Positions 44,777 through 53,064 of a DNA stretch of 64,000 nt are shown here, in pieces. A program made the position numbers and the translations under genes. Within the stretch, counting starts at the first letter, position 1, and each line of letters starts with the position of its first letter. Origin of the DNA: Caldimicrobium sp. (lineage in GTDB: Bacteria; Desulfobacterota; Thermodesulfobacteria; Thermodesulfobacteriales; Thermodesulfobacteriaceae); contig WYEG01000026.1 in assembly GCA_009903935.1 (NCBI GenBank), positions 31,286 to 95,285 on the forward strand. Direction: 5' to 3'. Below the pieces are notes generated by a model that was given only the letters and a program-made list of their open reading frames with translations, had not been told where the DNA came from and ran no database searches.

Positions 44777-46105
44777 ATGAAGAAGGTGTACATTAGGACC
44801 TTTGGTTGTCAGATGAACGAAAAGGACTCGGAGATAGTGTTATCGCTTCTTCAGCCTGATTTTGTCCCTACAGAAGAACCGGAATCTGCGGACCTGATTT
44901 TGATAAACACCTGTTCGGTTCGGGAAAAACCTCAACATAAGCTATACAGCGAAATTGGAAGGTTCAAAGAGCTAAAAAAGAAAAAACCGGAGCTCCTCAT
45001 TGGGGTGATGGGATGTGTTGCCCAGCAGGAGGGAGAAAGAATAGTTGAAAGATATCCCTATGTAGACATAGTTCTTGGCACCCAAGCCTTTTATCAAATA
45101 AGGCAGGCAATTGAGCGCCGCCTAAAGGAAGGGAAACCCTTTGTTTGGACAGAACTAAAACCTGATTTTAAGCCACCTTTAGTCCTTGGGTCAAAAAAGC
45201 TTAGGAGAGTTAAAGCTTTTGTCAACATCATGCAGGGTTGCGATAACTTTTGCACCTATTGCATCGTCCCTTATGTAAGGGGAAGAGAGGTAAGCAGACC
45301 CCCTGAAGACATTTTGCGGGAGGTTGAATATCTGGTGAAGGAGGAAGGGGTAAAAGAGGTAGCTTTGCTTGGTCAAAATGTAAACTCCTACGGGCTTAAA
45401 GAAAAAAGCTATGGTGACTTTGCAGACCTTCTTGAGAGGGTTTCTCAAATTGATGGTCTCCTAAGGATAAGGTTCACCACAAGTCATCCTAAAGACCTAA
45501 CGGAAAGGCTCATGCGGGTTATTGCGGAAAATCCCAAGGTTTGCAAGCATATCCATCTTCCGCTTCAAGCAGGGTCAAATAAAATTCTAAAGCTTATGAA
45601 CAGAAAGTATACTCGTGAAGAATACTTAGCGAAGGTTGAAAGATTAAGAGAACTCTGCCCAGAGATAGCCATAACTTCTGACATCATCGTTGGCTTCCCT
45701 GGCGAGACAGAGAAGGACTTTTTGCAGACCTTAGAAATGCTTGAAAGGGTAAGGTTTCATGAAGTATTCTCTTTCAAATACTCGGATAGACCCTTTGCGG
45801 CAGCCACAAATTTCCAGGGCAAAGTGCCTGAGGAAGTTAAAGAAGAAAGGCTAAAGAGGGTTCATGAGGCTCAAGCTAAGATTACCGCAGAGGTCTATCA
45901 TTCCTATGTTGGGAAAGAGGTTGAGGTGCTTGTTGAAGGAAGGAGCGAAAGGGATGAAAACCAACTTACAGGTAGAACTACCACAAACGTTATCGTAAAC
46001 TTTACAGCCCCACGCTTAGACCTTGAAGGAGAGCTCGTTAAAGTGCTTATCGAATCTGCTGGAAAGCATTCTTTAAAAGGAAAATATCTTAGCCCTTCCT
46101 TTTAG
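44777..46105 (+). CDS. miaB: tRNA-2-methylthio-N6-dimethylallyladenosine synthase
   Basis: Radical-SAM methylthiotransferase of 442 residues that completes ms2i6A37 in tRNA. Three domains are seen: the UPF0004 N-domain starting VYIRTFGCQMNEKDSE with cluster cysteines at C10, NTCSVRE and GCVAQQ; the radical SAM core QGCDNFCTYCIVPYVRGRE (CxxxCxxC); and a C-terminal TRAM domain (GKEVEVLVEG). The end overlaps the convergent K+ channel gene by 17 bases. Confidence 0.96.
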   Translation: MKKVYIRTFGCQMNEKDSEIVLSLLQPDFVPTEEPESADLILINTCSVREKPQHKLYSEIGRFKELKKKKPELLIGVMGCVAQQEGERIVERYPYVDIVLGTQAFYQIRQAIERRLKEGKPFVWTELKPDFKPPLVLGSKKLRRVKAFVNIMQGCDNFCTYCIVPYVRGREVSRPPEDILREVEYLVKEEGVKEVALLGQNVNSYGLKEKSYGDFADLLERVSQIDGLLRIRFTTSHPKDLTERLMRVIAENPKVCKHIHLPLQAGSNKILKLMNRKYTREEYLAKVERLRELCPEIAITSDIIVGFPGETEKDFLQTLEMLERVRFHEVFSFKYSDRPFAAATNFQGKVPEEVKEERLKRVHEAQAKITAEVYHSYVGKEVEVLVEGRSERDENQLTGRTTTNVIVNFTAPRLDLEGELVKVLIESAGKHSLKGKYLSPSF

Positions 46106-47090
46106 CAAGCTCGCTCAATGTCTCAAGCCTTTCCCTTTCTCCAAGGGCAATAAGTATATCCCCTTCTAAGATCAGGGTGTTTCCAGCTGGATTAAAAATC
46201 ATCTCCCCAGACTTTCTTTTGATGGCAAGGATAATAGCGTTTGTTAAATCCCTAATTCTGCTTTCTAAGATGGTTTTGTTCGCTAAGGCTGACCCTTCTT
46301 CAACCAAGATTTCTTCAAGCTGTAAGCTTGTTGTAGGGTCATAGCCGGCAATGTCGATAAAGTCCATGACATGCGGTTTAAGAACAGCCAAAGCCATTTT
46401 CTTTGCCCCTGAAAGATAAGGAGATAGGACCCTGTTTGCTCCTGCTTGATAGAGTTTCTTTTCCACCGAAGGGTCATCAGCTCGGCTTACTATGTTGATC
46501 GTCGGGTTTAACATCCTTGCAGAGAGGACTAAATAAACATTTAGCGGGTCATCCCCTAAAACCGCGATAAGATGCCTTGCTCTTTTTATACCAGCCTTAA
46601 GCAAGACTTCTTCTTCCGTTGCATCACCCTCAATGTGTAAGATCTTCTTTTCTTTTAATTCTTTGATTAGCTCAGGGTCCTTTTCAATAACGACCACAGG
46701 AATCTCCTCTTTGATGAGCTCATAAATATTCTTGCCAATCCGTCCAAAACCGCAAAGAATTGCGTGGTCGCTTAGCTTTAGGATCTCCTTTTCCATTCCT
46801 CTCCCCTCAAAGGTTTGTAAGGTTAAATGCACAACGAATTCGCTGATAACCGAGAGCATGTAAAAGAAAAAACCTACACCCCCAAGGGCTAAAAAGATGG
46901 TGAAGATCCTACCAGCAGTAGAAAGGGGCACATACTCTTGATAACCAATCGTGGTAATGGTGATAACGGTCATGAAAAGGGAGGATAAAAAATCAGCCCC
47001 CTCAATCAGCATATAGCCAAGGGTTCCGCCAAAGATAAGTAAGATTAGCCAGATTACTCCTAAAAAAAGAAGCTTAAAACGCGAAGTCAT
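46089..47090 (-). CDS. Potassium channel with RCK (TrkA-N/TrkA-C) domains
   Basis: A 333-residue MthK-type channel: TM1 (about 8-26), pore helix and filter TITTIGYQE (44-52), TM2 (about 60-85), then a cytoplasmic Rossmann RCK-N domain beginning ILCGFGRIGKNIYELI (about 108-123) and an RCK-C domain to the end. The filter reads TIGYQE rather than TVGYGD, with Gln-Glu replacing Gly-Asp after the tyrosine. Ligand-gated K+ flux is the family role; how the altered filter affects selectivity cannot be read from sequence. Confidence 0.9.
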   Translation of the reverse strand: MTSRFKLLFLGVIWLILLIFGGTLGYMLIEGADFLSSLFMTVITITTIGYQEYVPLSTAGRIFTIFLALGGVGFFFYMLSVISEFVVHLTLQTFEGRGMEKEILKLSDHAILCGFGRIGKNIYELIKEEIPVVVIEKDPELIKELKEKKILHIEGDATEEEVLLKAGIKRARHLIAVLGDDPLNVYLVLSARMLNPTINIVSRADDPSVEKKLYQAGANRVLSPYLSGAKKMALAVLKPHVMDFIDIAGYDPTTSLQLEEILVEEGSALANKTILESRIRDLTNAIILAIKRKSGEMIFNPAGNTLILEGDILIALGERERLETLSELAKRKG

Positions 47091-47133
47091 AGGTTAAAAA
47101 AATAATCCCTCATCGTCTATTTGGGAAGTAAAG

Positions 47134-48318
47134 CTAATTTTCCAAATAAAGCACTCGCCCTTTTAAATAATGAGTTTCCTTTACCATAGGATTGATAGGA
47201 TGGTCTTGCGCTTGGCTAAGCTTTTTTATTATTCTTCCTCTAAAGCCAAGCTTAGCCAAGCTTCCTTTGATTATCTCCTCTTGGGTTTCTTCGGTAAGAA
47301 AATGGGAGCAGGAAAAAAGGGCTAAGAATCCGCATCTTTCAGCAAAAAGTCTAAGACAGGAGTAGTAAAGCGTATCATAAAGCTTTAAGCCCTGGTCTAA
47401 ATCTCGTTTTGATTTGATGAAAGCAGGCGGGTCAGCAATGACCAGGTCAGCCAAAAAGGATGGATTTTTGAGATAGTTTAGCACATCTTCTTTTATCAAA
47501 ACGACCTTCTCAGAAAATCCGTTTAGCTTTGCTATTTCCTCTGCTAAATCTAAAGCCGCTTGTGAGCGGTCAACAAGGATTGCCCTCTTCGCTCCCCCTT
47601 TCAAGGCATAAAAGGAAAAACCTCCCACATAGGAATAAAGGTCTAAAACTTCTTTTCCTTCCGAAAGCTTAGCCAAATACCTTCTTGCATCCCTCTGGTC
47701 AAGAAAAAAGCCTGTTTTCTGCCCAGAAAGCACTGGAATTAAAAACTTTATACCATCCATCTCAACGAGTAGAGGTTCATCTATTTTCCCCCAAGCAACT
47801 TCAGTATAAAGCGAAAGCCCCTCTTCCTTCCTCTTTTGAGCATCGTTCTTTAAAACGACGCAAGAAGGTTCTAGGACTTCTCTTAGAGCTGATATGATGT
47901 GGCTTAAAAGCTTTTCTATTCCTAAGGTATAGACCTGAACTACAGCGACCTTATCAAACACATCCACGATAAGACCGGGCAAAAAATCCCCTTCAGAAAA
48001 GATAAGGCGAAAGGAAACCTCTCCCGGATAAAGCTCCCTTCTTAAGTTTAAAGCCCTTTTAAAGGCTTTGGCAAAAAACTCTTTATCTATTGGCACATCT
48101 TCTCTGCATAGCACTTTTATACAATACCTTACCTTAGGATTAAAATAGCCTTGAGCAAGGAAATAGCCTTCCTCGTTGTATAGGCTCACTAAACTTCCTT
48201 GGGGAATATGCTCAAGCTGAGATTTTTCTGATTTTACTTCATCAAAGGTTAGCCAAAGATACCCCTTTAAAATCTTCTCTACTCCTTTCCTATTTACGAC
48301 AACCTTTGGATAGTGCAT
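47134..48318 (-). CDS. rlmI: RlmI-type class I SAM-dependent rRNA methyltransferase
   Basis: A 394-residue protein with an N-terminal PUA domain (MHYPKVVVNRKGVEKILKGYLWL...) and a C-terminal Rossmann methyltransferase: VLDLYSYVGGFSFYALKGGAKRAI (SAM motif I) and VIADPPAFIKSK (motif IV). RlmI methylates C5 of a cytosine in 23S rRNA. The 5' end overlaps the cytochrome gene by 29 bases, so they are co-transcribed. Confidence 0.9.
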   Translation of the reverse strand: MHYPKVVVNRKGVEKILKGYLWLTFDEVKSEKSQLEHIPQGSLVSLYNEEGYFLAQGYFNPKVRYCIKVLCREDVPIDKEFFAKAFKRALNLRRELYPGEVSFRLIFSEGDFLPGLIVDVFDKVAVVQVYTLGIEKLLSHIISALREVLEPSCVVLKNDAQKRKEEGLSLYTEVAWGKIDEPLLVEMDGIKFLIPVLSGQKTGFFLDQRDARRYLAKLSEGKEVLDLYSYVGGFSFYALKGGAKRAILVDRSQAALDLAEEIAKLNGFSEKVVLIKEDVLNYLKNPSFLADLVIADPPAFIKSKRDLDQGLKLYDTLYYSCLRLFAERCGFLALFSCSHFLTEETQEEIIKGSLAKLGFRGRIIKKLSQAQDHPINPMVKETHYLKGRVLYLEN

Positions 48319-49579
48319 TCTTTATCACCTCAAGGCTCCGAAAAGGATTTGCCCTTTTGCTAATAGTATGCGGAAATTTACACAAGCTTAAATCGGCAAA
48401 AACCGTCTCATTATCAAAGGTTATCTTAACTCTTTCTTTTCTTATAATGCATAGTTTTCCATCTTTGTCTTTGCCAAGGTTAATCCTTTCAAAGGTCCTG
48501 TTTTCAAGAAAGCATAACCAAAGTCCATCCTTTAGCCTCCCTGTTAAGCCATCCCTCATAGCAGGAAGAGGCTTTTTTCTTTCCCAAAGAGAAAGAAAAT
48601 ACCTTTCTATGTCAAATGATTCCTGAGCATAGACCTCGGAGAACTTTTCTGCATCCTCATCATTTCTCACAAGCTCACAGGCTTTATACTCATCCTGATT
48701 GATAAAGCTTGCATGACACACAGCACAACTTACCTTTTGTAAAAGGCTTTTTTTATGAAATATAAGCTTCTCCTCTAAAACCTTTTTATGGCAATCAAGA
48801 CAGCTTGCCCTTTTCATGCTAAACATTATCTCCTCTTTTCCATGACAATTTGTGCAGAAAAAACCATGGCTTGTATGAACATCAGCTTTCAAGTCATAAT
48901 ATTCTATTCCATACGGACGGGGAGGAAGCTTACCTTCAACAAAAGGAGACCGATAATCTACAAACCAGTTGTGAGGTGCCTTCCCTAAGTAGTCCATTCC
49001 GACCCTTATGCTGTAATGACAGCTAAGACATTCTTCGGTCCTTGGTTTTTCGTAAGTATGCACTCTATGGCAGGCTAAACAACCTCTTCCCCGACGGGTC
49101 AATTCATAATCCTCACCTTCGTAAAAGATATGACAGGTGAAACAACGCTTCCCCAAAAAGTCAAGAACAAGCTTACTCTTTCCATCTAAAGAATTATTTT
49201 CTGATAGAGAGAAAAGGTCTGATAAAGAGGATGCTTTCAAACCTAAACCAAAGCGGGCGAGTAGAAAATTTACCTTTTTTTGATAGGTGTAATGCTGGGA
49301 TTTAGCTATTCCTTTGGCTTCCTGCCAATGACATTTGCCGCATACAGAAAAAATCTTATCCGGAGAAGGAGACTTAACGAGGTTTTTATGGGCAGAATCT
49401 TTTGTGTTTGCTTGATCTTTTCCACCATGACAAAGGATACAAGAAAGGTTGTGTTTCTTAACCTTAAGCTCGGTTTTTAGAATTTCTCCATGGCAGTCTT
49501 GGCAGGATTTTACTTTTAGATTAGGCATACTCTGGCAAGATGATAGGAAAAGGGCTATAAGAAGGGCTAAGAAAAGCAT
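48290..49579 (-). CDS. Nonahaem c-type cytochrome lipoprotein
   Basis: A 429-residue exported cytochrome. A lipoprotein signal ends LFLSSC (Cys about 15). Nine CxxCH haem-binding motifs follow: CQDCH, CILCH, CGKCH, CFTCH, CLACH, CLSCH, CTNCH, CLDCH and CAVCH. The C-terminal 130 residues have no haem site and resemble a small globular domain with an acidic, basic-patterned sequence. It is likely to be an electron carrier on the outer face of the inner or outer membrane. I do not recognise a characterised family. Overlaps the SPL-like gene by 13 bases and rlmI by 29. Confidence 0.88.
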   Translation of the reverse strand: MLFLALLIALFLSSCQSMPNLKVKSCQDCHGEILKTELKVKKHNLSCILCHGGKDQANTKDSAHKNLVKSPSPDKIFSVCGKCHWQEAKGIAKSQHYTYQKKVNFLLARFGLGLKASSLSDLFSLSENNSLDGKSKLVLDFLGKRCFTCHIFYEGEDYELTRRGRGCLACHRVHTYEKPRTEECLSCHYSIRVGMDYLGKAPHNWFVDYRSPFVEGKLPPRPYGIEYYDLKADVHTSHGFFCTNCHGKEEIMFSMKRASCLDCHKKVLEEKLIFHKKSLLQKVSCAVCHASFINQDEYKACELVRNDEDAEKFSEVYAQESFDIERYFLSLWERKKPLPAMRDGLTGRLKDGLWLCFLENRTFERINLGKDKDGKLCIIRKERVKITFDNETVFADLSLCKFPHTISKRANPFRSLEVIKNALSKGCRK

Positions 49580-50652
49580 GTCCTTTTGGCGTATGAATCA
49601 AGAAGCTTTGCTACCTCTTCCGAGGTATGAAAAGGTTTCCCTAAAACCTCCTGCCAGACCCTTTTCCCTTCCATGCAAAAGTAAAGCGGGATTTCGTTTA
49701 AATACTTTTTAAAAGGCTCTAAAATTTTTTTGTAGGCTTTAATCCTTCTGTCAATAAAATAGCGATACTTTTGGTCAAGACCTCTTATAAACTCATCGGC
49801 GTAGACCTTAGTCTTAGGGAAATTTTTTGGCGCTACCTCTTTAAGCTCAGGTGGAAACCTCAACATCCCAAGGCTAATCCAAGCAATTCTATTCAGAGGA
49901 AACCTGTTTAGGATCTCTTCAAGAACTTTAGAATACTCGGCTTCTCCCCCTTCATAAAGAATGATAGGGTCAAAATGGAAGGCAAGGCTAAAGCCATGCT
50001 TTAGAGCCTCCTCTGCGCTTTGGAACCGAGCTTTTAAGCTTGCCGTGTGCTTTTCTTCTTTTTCTATTATCCTCTCCGTGTTTACTGACCAGGCAAAGAT
50101 GATTCGTTTATCGCTTGGAAGCTCTGAATAAAAGGCTGAAGAAGGAGCGGTTTTAGTTTTAAGCTCAAGGACTGCAAAAGGGTCAGTCTCTATCCAAAAC
50201 TCTATCAAGGTCCTTGCTACACCGGTTAGAGCTTCAAAGACTAAGCTATCTGTAAATTCACCCGTCCCTAAGCGTGTAAGCTCTCCTTTTTCTGTTCTTT
50301 CTTTAAGAAAGGAATGGAGGCTTGTAAGTCCATCCTCGATTAAGTTTGCCCAAATTCTAAATCCAGGCTTATTGAAATAGGCTTGAAGTATACAGTAGGA
50401 ACAACCAAGGGGACAGTTCTCAGCAAAGTGAAAGATAATATAGCCACAACATAGATAATGCTTAGTCCCCGGACATTTTTTTACGAAAGCCCCTTTGTAA
50501 GGGGTTATAAAGACGACTGGCTCCTCAACCTGCTTTTCGCCCTCATGAGACTTCTCAACATCCAAGCTATTAATTGAGCTTGGATGAGCTCTTTTTAAAA
50601 TCTCGTTTGTTAACCTAAAATTTACAGCCTTTTCATCAAAGACTATCTTCAA
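49567..50652 (-). CDS. SPL-like radical SAM protein (spore photoproduct lyase family)
   Basis: A 361-residue radical SAM protein. The cluster motif is ENCPLGCSYCILQAYFN (CxxxCxxC), followed by IWANLIEDGL, LGTGEFTDSLVFE, ELKTKT and FAWSVNT, the SPL/SplB signature set. True spore photoproduct lyases repair thymine dimers in spores, and this organism is not expected to sporulate. A DNA-repair-like or other radical reaction is more likely, but the substrate is unknown. Seven bases after asd. Confidence 0.8.
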   Translation of the reverse strand: MKIVFDEKAVNFRLTNEILKRAHPSSINSLDVEKSHEGEKQVEEPVVFITPYKGAFVKKCPGTKHYLCCGYIIFHFAENCPLGCSYCILQAYFNKPGFRIWANLIEDGLTSLHSFLKERTEKGELTRLGTGEFTDSLVFEALTGVARTLIEFWIETDPFAVLELKTKTAPSSAFYSELPSDKRIIFAWSVNTERIIEKEEKHTASLKARFQSAEEALKHGFSLAFHFDPIILYEGGEAEYSKVLEEILNRFPLNRIAWISLGMLRFPPELKEVAPKNFPKTKVYADEFIRGLDQKYRYFIDRRIKAYKKILEPFKKYLNEIPLYFCMEGKRVWQEVLGKPFHTSEEVAKLLDSYAKRTCFS

Positions 50653-50659
50653 GGTCTTT

Positions 50660-51682
50660 TTAGAGGTAATTTTTAATCAAAATTTCAGCGATTTGAACGG
50701 CGTTCGTTGCTGCACCCTTTCTGATATTGTCGGCAACGATCCACATGTTAAGCCCCTTCTCGATACTCAAGTCCTCTCTTATCCTTCCGACAAACACCTC
50801 ATCCCTTCCAGCAACATCGACCTGCATTGGATAAAGCTTGTTCTGAGGGTCGTCAAGGACGACCACACCTTCCGCTTTCCTCAAGACCTCACGAGCTTCC
50901 TCAGCGGTTAGCTTTTTTTCGGTTTCTATGTTTACGCTTTCTGCATGTCCGTAAAAAACTGGGACCCTAACCGTTGTTGCAGTAACAGCTATGCTTGGGT
51001 CTTCCATAATTTTTTTTGTCTCCTCAACCATCTTCATCTCTTCTTTAGTGTAACCGTTTGGTAAAAAGACATCGATATGAGGAATGCAGTTAAAGGCGAT
51101 CCTTTGAGGAAGGTGTTTAGGAAGAGGCATGGGACTTCCTTCACACCAAGCTTTAGTCTGCTCCATAAGCTCAAAGATAGCCTTCTGCCCTGCGCCAGAA
51201 ACAGATTGATAGGTCGAAACTACAACCCTCTTTATCCTTGCCACATCATGAAGAGGCTTCAAAACAACAACCATCTGGATGGTGGAGCAGTTTGGATTTG
51301 CTATAATGCCTTTTTTAGTATAACCAGCCACTGCATGAGGGTTGACCTCAGGGACAACGAGAGGGACATCCGGGTCCATCCTCCAGGCGCTTGAGTTATC
51401 TATTACTACGGCACCGTCTCTCGCAAAGAGCGGGGCAAAATCAAGGCTTCTTTGCGCACCAGCCGAAAAAAGGGCTATATCAATGCCCTTAAAGCTCTTC
51501 GCTTCTTCCAAGGCTTCCACAGGGATCTGTTCACCTTTGAAGGGAAGTAGCATACCTTTTGACCTTGTTGAGGCAAAAAGACGCAACTCTTTAACTGGAA
51601 AATTCCTCTCTTCAAGAACGGTTAGCATCATCCTTCCAACCGCACCCGTTGCCCCAACCACAGCCACAGTATATTCCTTCAT
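50660..51682 (-). CDS. asd: Aspartate-semialdehyde dehydrogenase
   Basis: NADPH-dependent enzyme of the lysine/threonine/methionine pathway. I start at ATG 51682 (MKEYTVAVVGATGAVGRMM), with GGGGGA upstream; the longer frame to 51724 lacks support. Motifs: the GATGAVG nucleotide loop, IDNSSAWRMDPDVPLVVPEVN, NPNCSTIQMVV with the catalytic Cys, and the GAGQKA substrate loop. About 340 residues. A minus-strand promoter lies just upstream. Confidence 0.96.
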   Translation of the reverse strand: MKEYTVAVVGATGAVGRMMLTVLEERNFPVKELRLFASTRSKGMLLPFKGEQIPVEALEEAKSFKGIDIALFSAGAQRSLDFAPLFARDGAVVIDNSSAWRMDPDVPLVVPEVNPHAVAGYTKKGIIANPNCSTIQMVVVLKPLHDVARIKRVVVSTYQSVSGAGQKAIFELMEQTKAWCEGSPMPLPKHLPQRIAFNCIPHIDVFLPNGYTKEEMKMVEETKKIMEDPSIAVTATTVRVPVFYGHAESVNIETEKKLTAEEAREVLRKAEGVVVLDDPQNKLYPMQVDVAGRDEVFVGRIREDLSIEKGLNMWIVADNIRKGAATNAVQIAEILIKNYL

Positions 51683-51710
51683 TTCTTCCCCCAAACTCAA
51701 GATTTTGGAC

Positions 51711-51738
51711 AAAATAGCATACATCTATAAACTTTCAA
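51711..51738 (-). promoter_or_regulatory. Candidate promoter of the asd-spl-cytochrome-rlmI operon
   Basis: Minus strand TTGAAA (51738-51733) and TATTTT (51716-51711) with a 16-base spacer, about 30 bases before the asd ATG. The -10 is weak. Confidence 0.45.
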
Positions 51739-51862
51739 CGCCTATTAGGTGAATTTGAAAGGAGAAGATCAAGTTGTATTAAGGCGATAGGAAATTATAT
51801 TCCTTCCCAAGGTGCAGCTATAGGTGGAAAAAAGGTTAGTTACTATTAAGGTTAAAATTTTT

Positions 51863-52219
51863 TTAGGCTTTTTTTTCTAACAAAAGCCCAACAAAATCAT
51901 GAATTTTTTTTGCTACCTCTAAAAGCTCCTCTGGGGGGATCTGCTTAACAACCTCATTGGTTCTTTTATCTATCACCTGAACGACTACCTGCCCAGCATC
52001 TTTGTTGTACACAAGCTTAGTTTCAAGATTAAAGAGAGAAAGAAAGTGGTTGAGGGCTTTTGAAAGCTCCTTAAGCTCTTCTTGGCTTAATTTTGTTTGA
52101 TCCTTATATGAGGAAGGAGCTTGAGCTTTTTCAACCCTTTGAATGGATTCTTTTTGTTGGGTTTGTTGAGCCTGCATACCGGGGTCTAAAACGATGTGTT
52201 TTTGAAGTTCTACCTTCAT
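51863..52219 (-). CDS. flaG: FlaG-family flagellar protein
   Basis: A 118-residue FlaG protein: a variable N-terminus followed by the conserved ELKELSKALNHFLSLFNLETKLVYNKDAGQVVVQVIDKRTNEVVKQIPPEEL pattern (in parts: LVYNKDAGQVVVQVID, EVVKQIPPEELLEVA). FlaG influences flagellar filament length. It stands alone downstream of menG with an AGGAGG SD and its own sigma-28-type promoter, which indicates late-flagellar expression despite its placement among menaquinone genes. Downstream 51739-51862 has no feature I can name. Confidence 0.9.
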   Translation of the reverse strand: MKVELQKHIVLDPGMQAQQTQQKESIQRVEKAQAPSSYKDQTKLSQEELKELSKALNHFLSLFNLETKLVYNKDAGQVVVQVIDKRTNEVVKQIPPEELLEVAKKIHDFVGLLLEKKA

Positions 52220-52274
52220 GTTAATCCTCCTGGCTAAGGCTTACTAGAACAATTTAGAAATTTTCTATTTATTT

Positions 52275-52301
52275 TATTCGGCTATCCTAAAATAAACTTA
52301 A
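52275..52301 (-). promoter_or_regulatory. Sigma-28 (FliA)-type promoter of flaG
   Basis: On the minus strand TTAAGTTT (52301-52294), an 11-base spacer, then GCCGAATA (52282-52275). The flagellar sigma-28 consensus is TAAAGTTT-N11-GCCGATAA, so both boxes and spacing match closely. It sits 56 bases before the flaG ATG and overlaps the last bases of menG. Confidence 0.7.
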
Positions 52302-53062
52302 ATCTTCCTCCAGAGATATAAGGTCACCACTCCAAAGGTTAAACTTTTTGTAAAAACCTCGGAAAAACCTGTTTTTCTTAGCATTTCTCTTACTGTTTCT
52401 ACCTCTGGGAAGTTTTCTATGGATGTAGCAAGATATCTGTAAGCTTGATAATCCCCTGTAAGCAGGCCACCGATTAGGGGTATGATCTTCTTTAGATAAA
52501 AAAAATACACATTCCTTATTATGGGAAGTTTAGGCTTTGAAAATTCTAAAATTGCGAGAAGCCCATACTTTTTTAGGACCCTATGCATCTCCTGTAGAGC
52601 CTTACCTCGGTTGACCAAATTTCTAAAACCAAAGGCAATGGTTACCGCACCAAAGGTTTCGTCCTTAAAGGGAAGCTCCTCGGCATCACCACAAACTGGA
52701 TAGACAAAAGAAAGGTCAGGCGCTCTTTTAGTTAGACCAAACTTTAACATTTCCCGGCTTAGGTCTAAGGCAAAGGCTATACGCTTTTTTCCCATCCGGT
52801 CCTCCCGAGCGTAGCGAGGGACCCCTTGGTCTAAGCCCAAGGCTATACGCTTTTTTCTTTTCAAAATCTCTAAGGTCAAGGTGTAAGGACCACAGCAGAG
52901 GTCAAGGATGGGAGGATCAACCTCATCTAAGGCTTGAGAAACCTCCTTTCTCCAGCCCTTGTCTTGCCAAAAACTACAAATGCTATTTGCCAAGTCATAA
53001 TACCGGGTGATCTTCCCAAACTTATCCTTCATAAAATCTTTATGACCGGTGCTTTTATCCAT
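52298..53062 (-). CDS. menG: Demethylmenaquinone methyltransferase (UbiE/MenG) with an in-frame repeat insertion
   Basis: SAM-dependent methyltransferase of the last menaquinone step. It has the family start KFGKITRYYDLANSI, motif I ILDLCCGPYTLTLEILK and the UbiE signature FRNLVNRGKALQEMHRVLKK. Between motif I and LDLSREML, where relatives have about 10 residues, there is an extra 22-residue segment: KKRIALGLD occurs, then GVPRYAREDRMG, then KKRIAFALD. At DNA level this is a 30-bp duplication around a 36-bp palindromic repeat, adding exactly 66 bases in frame. The enzyme may still fold because the addition falls in a loop. Activity not certain. Confidence 0.9.
   Translation of the reverse strand: MDKSTGHKDFMKDKFGKITRYYDLANSICSFWQDKGWRKEVSQALDEVDPPILDLCCGPYTLTLEILKRKKRIALGLDQGVPRYAREDRMGKKRIAFALDLSREMLKFGLTKRAPDLSFVYPVCGDAEELPFKDETFGAVTIAFGFRNLVNRGKALQEMHRVLKKYGLLAILEFSKPKLPIIRNVYFFYLKKIIPLIGGLLTGDYQAYRYLATSIENFPEVETVREMLRKTGFSEVFTKSLTFGVVTLYLWRKI
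52762..52857. repeat. Palindromic repeat with flanking direct duplication inside menG
   Basis: Near-identical 30-bp direct repeats (52762-52791 and 52828-52857, two mismatches; the last 19 bases, aaggctatacgcttttttc, are identical). They flank a 36-bp insert (52792-52827) that contains GGTCCTCCCGAGC-gta-GCGAGGGACC, a hairpin of the dispersed repeat family. Confidence 0.75.
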
Positions 53063-53064
53063 GC

